A DNA stretch of 25,940 nt from Bacteriovoracaceae bacterium UBA6144 (GCA_002435705.1 DIVA01000084.1:11029-36968), one strand, 5' to 3'. Shown: positions 1 through 6,201, counted from the first letter of the stretch. Notes: generated from the letters alone by a model not told the origin. Numbers and translations: made by a program.

Positions 1-213
1 TATGACGATCGTGGCATGGGGCCAGGGGGCATGTTTAAAGATGCCGATCTTATTGGTCTTCCAGTACGAGTTGTTCTTGGAGAGAGAGATTTTAACGCCA
101 CGGGAGAGATAGAAGTAAAAGTTCGTAAGACTGGTGAGACGCTAAAAGTGAAACGTGAATCCTTAGTAGGAACTATCAAGGAGAAACTTCAAAATCTAGG
201 AAAGTGGGCTTAA
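1..213 (+). CDS. proS: Prolyl-tRNA synthetase, C-terminal fragment (cut by window edge)
   Basis: The first 70 codons visible, in frame from base 1, end at TAA 211-213. They match the C-terminal anticodon-binding domain of bacterial prolyl-tRNA synthetase, which charges tRNA-Pro with proline in the cytoplasm. The diagnostic stretch is YDDR followed after a few residues by PGG and FKDADLIGLPVRVVLGER; the family usually reads DDR..RPGVKF.DADLIGIP. The KVRKTGE segment also fits. The catalytic domain lies upstream of the window, so nothing can be said about class or editing domain. The stop overlaps the next start by one base (TAATG), which suggests co-transcription with the rRNA methyltransferase gene. 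Confidence 0.85.
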   Translation, partial: YDDRGMGPGGMFKDADLIGLPVRVVLGERDFNATGEIEVKVRKTGETLKVKRESLVGTIKEKLQNLGKWA

Positions 214-977
214 TGGATTTAATTATTGGCATTCATTCAATTGCAGCTGCCTTAAAAAACAACAATCGCCAGCCAGTTGAGCTTATCGCAACGGATGAAG
301 GCCTCACTGAATTTCTGAAAAAAACTAAAATTCAGAAAAAAGAGATCAGTGCAGAGATCAAGTTACTTTCCCCCCACTTAGTTCAAGAAGAGGCTCGCGC
401 TCTTTATAGAGAAAAAAATTTAGAGTACCAGCGTGTACCCGGAAATATATTCTTGCTGGCCCATGAATTAGAGTCTATGGATCCAGGTTGGCTGCGCTCA
501 AAAATAGAGAAATCTGAAAAAATTCGCATTTTAGCTCTTGATAACATCTCAGATGTACATAATGGGGCCGCTATTTTACGGACTGCCAGCTTTTTTGGCG
601 TCGACGTTGTGATTATTCCTCAAGAAAAAAGTTTTGGGCTAACTCCCAGTTTTTTTCGAATCGCTTCTGGTGCAACGGAATTTATTCCTTTAGTTCGAAC
701 TTCCAACTTAACCCGCACTCTGACTCAACTCAAAGAGGTAGGGGTGGAGGTCTGGGGATTGTCAGAGCACTCTGAGAGTGCGCTAACCAGTGAAGATCTC
801 AAGAAAAATAAGGTCTGTTTAGTACTTGGCTCAGAAGATGATGGCCTTTCGCACAGTGTAATGAGGGTAGTTGGCAAGACATTAAGCCTGACGAGCCAAG
901 GTGAAATTAAATCATTAAATGTCTCAGCGGCGGCTACTCTTGCGCTGCAGCTCTGTTTTCCTTCATCAGAACCTTGA
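213..977 (+). CDS. rlmB: TrmH/SpoU-family rRNA 2'-O-ribose methyltransferase, probably 23S rRNA Gm2251 enzyme
   Basis: A 254-aa SPOUT-class methyltransferase using S-adenosylmethionine, probably acting on the 23S rRNA P-loop guanosine. Residues 1-75 fit the L30e-like substrate-binding domain, beginning with the typical IIGIHSIAAAL. The three SpoU motifs are visible: motif 1 at 109-125 (LDNISDVHNGAAILRTA, with the conserved Asn and Arg), motif 2 at 204-212 (VLGSEDDGLS region) and motif 3 at 233-245 (KSLNVSAAATLAL). ATG 213 overlaps the proS stop. A GTG nine bases upstream at 204 is in frame but would only add three residues inside proS. The family is secure. The exact target is less so, because other TrmH paralogs share these motifs. 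Codon usage is less biased than in the ribosomal genes. Confidence 0.85.
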   Translation: MDLIIGIHSIAAALKNNNRQPVELIATDEGLTEFLKKTKIQKKEISAEIKLLSPHLVQEEARALYREKNLEYQRVPGNIFLLAHELESMDPGWLRSKIEKSEKIRILALDNISDVHNGAAILRTASFFGVDVVIIPQEKSFGLTPSFFRIASGATEFIPLVRTSNLTRTLTQLKEVGVEVWGLSEHSESALTSEDLKKNKVCLVLGSEDDGLSHSVMRVVGKTLSLTSQGEIKSLNVSAAATLALQLCFPSSEP

Positions 978-985
978 ATTTCTCC

Positions 986-1014
986 TTGCTTAAATATTGT
1001 CTCCCCATTATAAA
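986..1014 (+). promoter_or_regulatory. Likely sigma-70-type promoter for the tRNA-tuf transcript
   Basis: TTGCTT at 986-991 and TATAAA at 1009-1014 are separated by exactly 17 bases, in the 74-base gap between rlmB and the first tRNA. Transcription would start near 1021, about 30 bases before tRNA-Thr. It is the best promoter-like pair in the gap and sits where the ancestral tRNA-tufB operon promoter should be. No start site is proven. Confidence 0.5.
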
Positions 1015-1051
1015 TTCAGAACTCTTGTACGGCTGAAACTGTATTTGATGA

Positions 1052-1127
1052 GCTGCTCTAGCTCAGTTGGTAGAGCAACGGTTTTGTAAACCGTAGGTCG
1101 CAGGTTCGATTCCTGTGAGCAGCTCCA
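1052..1127 (+). tRNA. tRNA-Thr, anticodon UGU
   Basis: A 76-nt cloverleaf. Acceptor arms GCTGCTC (1052-1058) and GAGCAGC (1117-1123) pair perfectly, followed by discriminator T and encoded CCA. The anticodon stem ACGGT/ACCGT encloses loop TTTGTAA, giving anticodon TGT. The T loop is TTCGATT. It is first in a Thr-Tyr-Gly-Thr-tuf array with the same order as E. coli thrU-tyrU-glyT-thrT-tufB. Confidence 0.97.
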
Positions 1128-1133
1128 TAAAAT

Positions 1134-1219
1134 GGCGTGATTCCCGAGTGGCTAAAGGGAGCAGACTGTAAATCTGCCGGCGTCAGCCTTCGGTGGTTCG
1201 AATCCACCTCGCGCCACCA
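1134..1219 (+). tRNA. tRNA-Tyr, anticodon GUA
   Basis: An 86-nt class II tRNA with a long variable arm. Acceptor GGCGTGA (1134-1140) pairs with TCGCGCC (1209-1215) with one G-T pair, then discriminator A and encoded CCA. The anticodon stem GCAGA/TCTGC encloses CTGTAAA, giving GTA. The variable arm (CGGCGTCAGCCTTCG region) is as expected for bacterial tRNA-Tyr. Second of the four-tRNA array, 6 nt after tRNA-Thr. Confidence 0.97.
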
Positions 1220-1242
1220 TTTTGTTTTTGTAGCGATTGTTA

Positions 1243-1318
1243 GCGGGTGTAGCTCAGTTGGTAGAGCGCCAGCCTTCCAAGCTGGAAGTCGAGAGTTCGA
1301 ACCTCTTCGCCCGCTCCA
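1243..1318 (+). tRNA. tRNA-Gly, anticodon UCC
   Basis: A 76-nt cloverleaf. Acceptor GCGGGTG (1243-1249) pairs with CGCCCGC (1308-1314) with one T-G pair, discriminator T and encoded CCA. The anticodon stem CCAGC/GCTGG encloses CTTCCAA, giving TCC. Third tRNA of the tuf array. Confidence 0.97.
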
Positions 1319-1340
1319 TTTTTCGCTTTGAAAGTTGTTG

Positions 1341-1415
<75 letters not shown>

Positions 1416-1463
1416 TCTTTCAATTCGGGTTCGAATGGGTGAGGGAAAGAGAATTTTATTGTC

Positions 1464-1501
1464 AGTGGGCATGTGGCCGACGCATACTCGGTGCACTCAC
1501 T
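1464..1501 (+). promoter_or_regulatory. Stem-loop in the tuf leader
   Basis: GTG-GCCGA (1473-1480) pairs with TCGGT-(G)-CAC (1488-1496) around loop CGCATAC, with one G-T pair and one bulged G. An outer AGTG/CACT helix (1464-1467 with 1498-1501) can close it. It lies in the 131-base gap between tRNA-Thr and tuf and has no T run, so it is not a terminator. A smaller hairpin, ATTCG-GGTT-CGAAT, sits upstream at 1423-1436. A role in tRNA processing or tuf control is inference. Confidence 0.4.
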
Positions 1502-1506
1502 AATAG

Positions 1507-1520
1507 ATTAAACGTTTAAT
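1507..1520 (+). repeat. 14-bp perfect palindrome upstream of tuf
   Basis: ATTAAACGTTTAAT is its own reverse complement. It is centred about 33 bases before the tuf start and ends before the Shine-Dalgarno AAGGAG. It could be a protein-binding site on DNA or a chance AT-rich palindrome; as RNA it would form only a weak hairpin. Confidence 0.4.
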
Positions 1521-1546
1521 TGGGACTTTTCTGAAGGAGACCATTC

Positions 1547-2734
1547 ATGGCTAAGGAAAAATTTGACCGTAGTAAGCCGCACGTCAACATCGGTACCATT
1601 GGTCACGTTGACCACGGTAAAACAACATTGACTGCTGCTATCACAATGACAATGGCGAAGAAAAACGGTGGAACTGCAAAATCATATGCAGACATCGATT
1701 CTGCTCCAGAAGAAAAAGCACGTGGTATTACAATTAATACTGCTCACGTAGAATATGAAACAGCAACACGTCACTATGCACACGTTGACTGTCCAGGACA
1801 CGCTGACTATGTGAAGAACATGATCACTGGTGCTGCTCAGATGGACGGAGCGATCCTCGTGGTTGCTGCAACAGACGGCCCTATGCCACAAACACGTGAG
1901 CACATCCTTCTTGCTCGTCAGGTTGGTGTTCCTGCTCTCGTTGTTTTCATGAACAAAATTGATATCGCAGACCCTGAGTTGGCTGAACTCGTTGAAATGG
2001 AAATTCGTGAGCTTCTTTCAAGCTACCAATTCCCAGGCGACGAGATTCCAATAGTTAAAGGTTCAGCTCTTGCTGCAGTTGAAGGCACAAATGCTGACCT
2101 TGGCGAAAACGCAATCTGTGCTCTTATGGACGCAGTTGATAGCTATATCCCAACTCCAGAGCGCGCAGTTGAGAAAGCATTCCTTATGCCTGTAGAAGAC
2201 GTATTCTCGATCTCTGGTCGTGGTACTGTTGTTACTGGTCGTATTGAGCGTGGTATTGTGAAGGTCGGCGAAGAAATCGAAATCATCGGTATCCGTGATA
2301 CAGCTAAAACAACTGTAACAGGTATCGAAATGTTCCGTAAGCTTCTTGATGAAGGTCGTGCTGGTGATAATGCTGGTATTCTTCTCCGCGGTACAAAGCG
2401 TGAAGATATTGAGCGTGGTCAGTGTTTGATCAAGCCAGGAACAGTTAAGCCTCACAAGAAATTCCGTTGTGAAGTTTATATCCTCACAAAAGATGAAGGC
2501 GGACGTCACACTCCAATCTTCAAAGGTTACCGCCCTCAGTTCTACTTCCGTACAACTGACGTAACTGGTGCTATTACTCTTAACGACGGCGTTGAGATGA
2601 TCATGCCAGGCGATAACACTTCTTTTGGTGTTGAGTTGATCGCTCCTGTTGCTATGGAAAAAGGTCTCCGTTTCGCTATTCGCGAAGGCGGCCGTACCAT
2701 CGGTGCAGGTACAGTTTCTGATATCGTTGAGTAA
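1547..2734 (+). CDS. tuf: Elongation factor Tu
   Basis: A 395-aa GTPase that delivers aminoacyl-tRNA to the ribosomal A site. G1 is GHVDHGKT at residues 19-26, G3 is DCPGH at 81-85 (catalytic His85) and G4 is NKID at 136-139, where many bacteria have NKCD or NKVD. Domain 2 and 3 signatures follow, including SGRGTVVTGRIERG and the C-terminal IREGGRTIGAGTV. Length is normal. AAGGAG sits at the usual distance before ATG 1547. Arginine is almost always CGT or CGC, as in highly expressed genes. It lies in the tufB-like position after four tRNAs, and no second tuf follows fusA in this window. Confidence 0.98.
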   Translation: MAKEKFDRSKPHVNIGTIGHVDHGKTTLTAAITMTMAKKNGGTAKSYADIDSAPEEKARGITINTAHVEYETATRHYAHVDCPGHADYVKNMITGAAQMDGAILVVAATDGPMPQTREHILLARQVGVPALVVFMNKIDIADPELAELVEMEIRELLSSYQFPGDEIPIVKGSALAAVEGTNADLGENAICALMDAVDSYIPTPERAVEKAFLMPVEDVFSISGRGTVVTGRIERGIVKVGEEIEIIGIRDTAKTTVTGIEMFRKLLDEGRAGDNAGILLRGTKREDIERGQCLIKPGTVKPHKKFRCEVYILTKDEGGRHTPIFKGYRPQFYFRTTDVTGAITLNDGVEMIMPGDNTSFGVELIAPVAMEKGLRFAIREGGRTIGAGTVSDIVE

Positions 2735-2748
2735 TTTCAACTAAATCG

Positions 2749-2785
2749 GCCAACCAGATGTAACAGTCTGGTTGGCTTTTTTTTT
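2749..2785 (+). terminator. Strong intrinsic terminator after tuf
   Basis: A perfect 10-bp stem, GCCAACCAGA (2749-2758) with TCTGGTTGGC (2767-2776), encloses an 8-nt loop and is followed by nine T residues (2777-2785). It starts 14 bases after the tuf stop and should end most tRNA-tuf transcription. Confidence 0.92.
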
Positions 2786-2791
2786 GGATTT

Positions 2792-2867
2792 GGGTGTATA
2801 GCTCCAACGGTAGAGCGAGTGATTCCAAATCACTAGGTTGGGGGTTCGAATCCCTCTGCACCCGCCA
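2792..2867 (+). tRNA. tRNA-Trp, anticodon CCA
   Basis: A 76-nt cloverleaf. Acceptor GGGTGTA (2792-2798) pairs with TGCACCC (2857-2863) with one T-G pair, discriminator G and encoded CCA. The anticodon stem AGTGA/TCACT encloses TTCCAAA, giving CCA. Placement between tuf and secE recurs in many bacteria. Oddly it begins only 6 bases after the terminator T run, leaving no room for its own promoter downstream of the hairpin. Confidence 0.97.
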
Positions 2868-2902
2868 AAGCTTGCTAACGCGTTGTGTGACAAAATCATT
2901 TC

Positions 2903-2929
2903 TGGACAAAATCCATTTTTTTTCATAAT
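2903..2929 (+). promoter_or_regulatory. Possible promoter for secE-nusG and the ribosomal protein genes
   Basis: TGGACA (2903-2908) and CATAAT (2924-2929) each match the sigma-70 consensus at five of six positions, but the spacer is only 15 bases. It lies in the 98-base gap between tRNA-Trp and secE. A promoter here would serve genes cut off by the terminator after tuf. The short spacer keeps confidence low. Confidence 0.3.
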
Positions 2930-2965
2930 TGTTGTCAACTTCAGCTTTAAATTATTGAGGATCTC

Positions 2966-3355
2966 ATGGCAGTGACTTCGAACAACGAAGGCAAGAAATG
3001 GATTCAAGCTTCCCTTGCGGTGGCTTGTATTTTTCTTGGCTATATCATTATTAGTTTTCTTGAAAAGATGTCCGAGTGGCTTCTTCTTGAATCTAAGATT
3101 CCCTATTACTTTGTTATCTCTCAGGCACTTGGCGTAATCATTGGATTAGTAGCTTATGTGACTGTTCTCAAAAATCCAGTGTCATCTGTTTTCCTCTCTG
3201 ATGTATATCAAGAGATGGTGAAGGTAGTATGGCCTGATAAAAACCAAACTTGGAAATACACAGTTATCATTATGATCAGTGTAACAATAATGGGTTTTGT
3301 CTTTGGTTTTTTTGATTTTGGTGCAAATTTTTTATTAGGTCTCATTAATAAGTAA
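2966..3355 (+). CDS. secE: Preprotein translocase subunit SecE
   Basis: A 129-aa inner-membrane subunit of the SecYEG translocon. Three hydrophobic segments are visible near residues 13-32, 47-67 and 97-120, the three-span form known from E. coli rather than the short single-span form. The conserved cytoplasmic amphipathic region precedes the last span, with EMVKVVWPDKNQTW at 83-96, matching the family's KVTWP motif. ATG 2966 follows GAGG at 2957-2960. secE and nusG are 9 bases apart, the usual pairing. Confidence 0.95.
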   Translation: MAVTSNNEGKKWIQASLAVACIFLGYIIISFLEKMSEWLLLESKIPYYFVISQALGVIIGLVAYVTVLKNPVSSVFLSDVYQEMVKVVWPDKNQTWKYTVIIMISVTIMGFVFGFFDFGANFLLGLINK

Positions 3356-3364
3356 GGCAAATTT

Positions 3365-3949
3365 ATGAGTGAACAAGTTCAAGCAGAAGCTAGAGTTCTG
3401 GCCCTTGGAGATACCCCTGATTTCAAGTGGTATGTTGCCCATGTATTAAGTGGATTCGAAAACAGAGTTACCAAGACTTTGAAAGAAAGAATCGTAAATC
3501 ATAACATGACAGAATATTTTGCTGAAATTCTTGTCCCTGAGGAAAGCGTAACAGCTAACGTCAATGGAAAGAAGAGAAGCATGAAGAAGAAATTCTTCCC
3601 AGGTTATGTTCTTATCAAAATGGTAATGAATGATAAGACCTGGCACCTTGTAAAAGACACAGACAAAATCACTGGCTTCATTGGCGGTACAAAAGAAAAG
3701 CCGATGCCAATTTCTGACGAAGAAGCAGCAACCCTCACTAACTCCATGACTGAAGGTTTCAAGCGTTCACGTTCTGTGGCTAACTTCTCAGAGGGTGACA
3801 GCGTGAAAGTGATTGAAGGGCCATTTGCATCGTTTGTAGGGGTGGTTGAAGCTATCTCTGATAAAGGCAAAGTGAAGGTTAACGTTTCAATCTTTGGACG
3901 CCCCACGCCAGTTGAGCTCGAATTTGGACAAGTAGAAAAAGTTAACTAA
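3365..3949 (+). CDS. nusG: Transcription termination/antitermination factor NusG
   Basis: A 194-aa elongation factor that binds RNA polymerase through its N-terminal domain and links it to Rho or the ribosome (S10) through its KOW domain. The NGN domain begins at WYVAHVLSGFE (22-32) and contains KKKFFPGYVLIKM (74-86). The KOW motif is at about 143-165 (EGDSVKVIEGPFASFVGVV). A roughly 20-residue N-terminal extension precedes the core, slightly longer than in E. coli. It sits directly before rplK. Its stop adjoins the first L1-like RNA motif. Confidence 0.97.
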   Translation: MSEQVQAEARVLALGDTPDFKWYVAHVLSGFENRVTKTLKERIVNHNMTEYFAEILVPEESVTANVNGKKRSMKKKFFPGYVLIKMVMNDKTWHLVKDTDKITGFIGGTKEKPMPISDEEAATLTNSMTEGFKRSRSVANFSEGDSVKVIEGPFASFVGVVEAISDKGKVKVNVSIFGRPTPVELEFGQVEKVN

Positions 3950-3981
3950 CGGGAGACACCATAGAGGTGTCGCTAATACCG
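3950..3981 (+). promoter_or_regulatory. L1-binding-site-like RNA motif upstream of rplK
   Basis: CGG-GA-GACACC, loop ATAGA, GGTGTC-GCTAATA-CCG forms a lower CGG/CCG helix, an asymmetric internal loop and a perfect 6-bp upper stem (3955-3960 with 3966-3971). The GGGAG on one side and C..AAUACC on the other resemble the L1 site of 23S rRNA (GGGAG...GAAAUACC) and known L1 mRNA operators. It abuts the rplK Shine-Dalgarno GAGGAG (3981-3986), so L1 binding could block initiation. Assignment is by motif recall and was not computed. Confidence 0.65.
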
Positions 3982-3991
3982 AGGAGATGAT

Positions 3992-4420
3992 ATGGCCAAG
4001 AAAGTTGTAGGTTTTATTAAGTTGCAGATTCCGGGTGGCAAAGCCAACCCATCACCACCAATTGGTCCAGCCCTTGGTCAACGTGGTGTTAACATCATGG
4101 AATTCTGTAAAGCGTTCAATGCTCGTACACAGAAAGAAGCCGGAGTGACTCTTCCAACGATCATTACTGTTTACTCTGACCGTACCTTCACATTTGTAAC
4201 CAAGACACCTCCAGTTACGTATTTGATCAAAGATAAGATCAAATTAGCTTCAGGATCAAAGAAGCCAGGCCACGAGGTTGCTGGAACTGTTTCTGAGAAA
4301 GTGATCTCAGAAGTAGCAAAGGCAAAAGGTCCAGACATTACAGCCGCATCTGAAGGTGCAGCTAAGCGTACGATCGAAGGATCTGTTCGCTCAATGGGTC
4401 TTAAACTCGATTACAAATAA
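3992..4420 (+). CDS. rplK: Large-subunit ribosomal protein L11
   Basis: A 142-aa protein of the GTPase-associated centre that binds 23S rRNA helices 43/44. The N-terminal domain carries the proline-rich switch NPSPPIGPALGQRGVNIMEFC (residues 19-39), the region where thiostrepton-type drugs bind. The C-terminal RNA-binding domain includes the SVRSMGL end. Length equals E. coli L11. ATG 3992 follows GAGGAG by five bases. First of the rplKAJL genes; its initiation region overlaps the L1-like motif. Confidence 0.98.
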   Translation: MAKKVVGFIKLQIPGGKANPSPPIGPALGQRGVNIMEFCKAFNARTQKEAGVTLPTIITVYSDRTFTFVTKTPPVTYLIKDKIKLASGSKKPGHEVAGTVSEKVISEVAKAKGPDITAASEGAAKRTIEGSVRSMGLKLDYK

Positions 4421-4426
4421 TTATAA

Positions 4427-4457
4427 CGGGAGATCTTTTTAAAGATCGTTTGAACCG
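4427..4457 (+). promoter_or_regulatory. Second L1-binding-site-like RNA motif, upstream of rplA
   Basis: CGG-GA-GATCTT, loop TTTA, AAGATC-GTTTGAA-CCG repeats the architecture of the motif before rplK: lower CGG/CCG helix, GGGAG on the 5' side, a 6-bp upper stem (4432-4437 with 4442-4447) and an A-rich 3' internal loop ending AACCG. The upper stem sequence differs completely from the first copy, so the fold and the loop bases are what is shared. It overlaps the rplA Shine-Dalgarno region (GGGAAGGA, 4457-4464). Confidence 0.6.
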
Positions 4458-4468
4458 GGAAGGACATT

Positions 4469-5173
4469 ATGAAAAAGCCATCAAAGAAATATATCGAAGC
4501 AGCTAAGAAAGTAGACGCTTCAAAAAACTACACTGTGACTGAAGCTGTAAGCCTCCTTAAGGAAGTGAGCTTTGCAAAGTTCGACGAAACAGTCGACCTT
4601 GCTTTCCGTCTTGGTGTTGACCCACGCCACGCTGACCAAATGGTTCGCGGTGCGATCGTTATGCCTGCAGGAACAGGTAAGAAGACAACAGTTGTAGTTA
4701 TTACAGCTGGTGAAAAAATGACTGAAGCTGAAAAAGCTGGTGCAGATGTTGTAGGTGGTGAAGATATCATCAACAAAATCGCTGGCGGCTGGATGGAGTT
4801 TGATCGTGTCATCGCTACCCCAGATATGATGGGTAAGATTGGTAAGATCGCTCGTATCCTAGGTCCTCGCGGTCTCATGCCTAACCCAAAGCTTGGTACA
4901 GTAACAACTGATATCGAGAAAGCGGTAAAAGAGCAGAAGGCTGGTAAGGTTGAATACCGTACTGATAAGAACGGAATCGTACACGTTCCAATCGGCAAAA
5001 AGTCATTCACAGCAGAGCAGCTACAAGAAAACATGAAAGCAGTTTGCGGAGCTATCTTCCGTGCGAAGCCATCATCAGCTAAGGGGACATATCTTAAGTC
5101 TCTCACTATTAGCTGTACCATGAGCCCAGGCATCAAGGTTGATACAAACGACGCAGCTACTTTTTCAGCTTAA
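4469..5173 (+). CDS. rplA: Large-subunit ribosomal protein L1
   Basis: A 234-aa L1-stalk protein that helps release deacylated tRNA and, in many bacteria, represses its own operon by binding mRNA. The signature LGPRGLMPNPKLGTVT is at 131-146, and the conserved FDETVDLAFRLGVDPR at 38-53 marks the first RNA-binding face. The usual TMGPG/TMGAG element near the end reads TMSPG (217-221) here, a Gly-to-Ser change in an RNA-contacting turn. Length is normal. ATG 4469 follows GGGAAGGA. The two L1-like RNA motifs flanking rplK make autoregulation likely. Confidence 0.98.
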   Translation: MKKPSKKYIEAAKKVDASKNYTVTEAVSLLKEVSFAKFDETVDLAFRLGVDPRHADQMVRGAIVMPAGTGKKTTVVVITAGEKMTEAEKAGADVVGGEDIINKIAGGWMEFDRVIATPDMMGKIGKIARILGPRGLMPNPKLGTVTTDIEKAVKEQKAGKVEYRTDKNGIVHVPIGKKSFTAEQLQENMKAVCGAIFRAKPSSAKGTYLKSLTISCTMSPGIKVDTNDAATFSA

Positions 5174-5187
5174 TTAGTTTAACAGGT

Positions 5188-5248
5188 AGGGGTTGAAGAC
5201 AGCAGGTATCTCCAGGGAATGGAGAATAAAGCCCGCCGAAACTCCCCT
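5188..5248 (+). promoter_or_regulatory. L10 leader (L10-L12 binding RNA) upstream of rplJ
   Basis: The 5' strand GAAGACAGCAGG and the 3' strand CCCGCCGAAAC match the conserved internal-loop core that I recall from bacterial L10 leaders (AGACAGCAGG...CCUGCCGAGG). A basal AGGGG/CCCCT helix (5188-5192 with 5244-5248) encloses it, and a CTCC/GGAG hairpin (CTCC-AGGGAAT-GGAG) lies inside. It sits in the 99-base gap before rplJ, where L10-L12 complexes repress translation in other bacteria. There is no T run, so control is probably translational. A covariance-model search of this region would settle it. Confidence 0.82.
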
Positions 5249-5272
5249 CCGATTTTATGGAGGACAGTTTAT

Positions 5273-5770
5273 ATGATGACACGTACAGAAAAAGACGCTG
5301 TTGTTGCCTCCCTTAAGGAGAAAATCACGAAGTCCAATGCGGTCTTCTTGACGAATCTCGTAGGTATCCCTTCTAACGATGCAGTTCGCATTCGTAAGAA
5401 CGTTCGCGATGTAAAAGGGTTCATGGCTGTAACCAAGAACACTCTTTTCCAGCGTGCTGCTCAGGGTACTTATGCAGAGGCTCTACTTAAGGATCTCAAG
5501 GGTAGCAACGCTGTTGCATTCTCGTATGACGACGCTGCGGCAGTAGCAAAAGTCGTTAACGATGCAGCAGGTGAATTTGAAGAGATTGTGAAAATTAAGG
5601 GCGGTATGCTCGGTTCACAAGTTCTTTCAGCAAAGGAAGTAGTAGCTCTTGCGAAACTTCCAAGTCGCGATCAAATGTTGGGAACATTGCTTGCCACATT
5701 CAACGCGCCTGTTAGTGCTTTCGCTCGCGTACTTCACGCGATCTGTGAGCAAAAAGAAAAACAAGTTTAA
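5273..5770 (+). CDS. rplJ: Large-subunit ribosomal protein L10
   Basis: A 165-aa protein forming the base of the ribosomal stalk and anchoring L7/L12 dimers through its C-terminal helix. The sequence starts MMTRTEKDAVVASLKEKI and contains SNAVFLTNLVGI and VRDVKGFMAVTKNTLFQRAA, typical of L10. ATG 5273 is chosen because GGAGG (5259-5263) lies nine bases upstream and no family member carries the extra residues read from an in-frame ATG at 5219, which falls inside the L10 leader. ATG 5276 is a possible alternative. The C-terminal half, with LPSRDQMLGTLLATFNAP, is intact. Confidence 0.96.
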   Translation: MMTRTEKDAVVASLKEKITKSNAVFLTNLVGIPSNDAVRIRKNVRDVKGFMAVTKNTLFQRAAQGTYAEALLKDLKGSNAVAFSYDDAAAVAKVVNDAAGEFEEIVKIKGGMLGSQVLSAKEVVALAKLPSRDQMLGTLLATFNAPVSAFARVLHAICEQKEKQV

Positions 5771-5797
5771 TTATTTTAAAAGTTTTAAGGAGATTTT

Positions 5798-6169
5798 ATG
5801 TCTATCACTAACGAACAACTCATCGAACACGTATCTAAAATGTCAGTACTTGACCTTGCTAACTTGGTTAAAGAGCTTGAAACAAAGTTTGGCGTATCTG
5901 CAGCTCCTGTTGCTGTTGCTGGTGCTGCCGCTGCTGCTGGTCCAGCTGCTGAAGAGAAAACTGAATTCACAGTTGTTCTTGCTGACAAAGGTGCAAGCCC
6001 AATTAACGTTATTAAAGAAGTTCGCGCAATCACAGGCCTTGGCTTGAAAGAAGCTAAAGACCTCGTAGAAGGCGCACCTAAGACTGTTAAGGAAGGCGTA
6101 ACTAAAGCTGAGTCAGAAGAGCTCAAGAAGAAACTTGAAGCTGCTGGCGCAAAAGTTGAAATTAAGTAG
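5798..6169 (+). CDS. rplL: Large-subunit ribosomal protein L7/L12
   Basis: A 123-aa stalk protein, present as several dimers per ribosome, that recruits and activates translational GTPases. The N-terminal dimerisation domain spans residues 1-33, an Ala/Pro/Gly-rich flexible hinge spans about 35-53, and the factor-binding domain spans 54-123 with the signature GLGLKEAKDLVEGAP. ATG 5798 follows a strong AAGGAG. The 27-base gap after rplJ fits coordinated but separate initiation, as multiple copies are needed per L10. Confidence 0.98.
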   Translation: MSITNEQLIEHVSKMSVLDLANLVKELETKFGVSAAPVAVAGAAAAAGPAAEEKTEFTVVLADKGASPINVIKEVRAITGLGLKEAKDLVEGAPKTVKEGVTKAESEELKKKLEAAGAKVEIK

Positions 6170-6201
6170 TCCTAGATTAAGTTATCTGGGGATTTTGTTC
6201 G

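Noticed and set aside
2063..2740. A 225-codon open frame on the minus strand opposite tuf
   Set aside because: It arises from the strongly biased codon use of tuf. Its Cys/Thr/Asn-rich translation resembles no family, and no ribosome-binding site or promoter supports it.
2903..2920. TGGA-CAAAA-TCCA followed by eight T as a terminator after tRNA-Trp
   Set aside because: The stem has only four base pairs, too weak for an intrinsic terminator. It may matter only as part of the possible secE promoter region.
4528..5136. A 202-codon open frame on the minus strand opposite rplA
   Set aside because: It lies wholly inside the certain rplA gene on the other strand, has no recognisable domain and follows from codon bias.
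5219..5272. Extended N terminus for rplJ from ATG 5219
   Set aside because: These bases form the 3' side of the L10 leader, and the well-spaced GGAGG supports ATG 5273.
5649..6047. A 132-codon + strand frame spanning the end of rplJ and most of rplL
   Set aside because: It is an out-of-frame shadow of L10 and L7/L12, leucine-rich through frameshifted reading.
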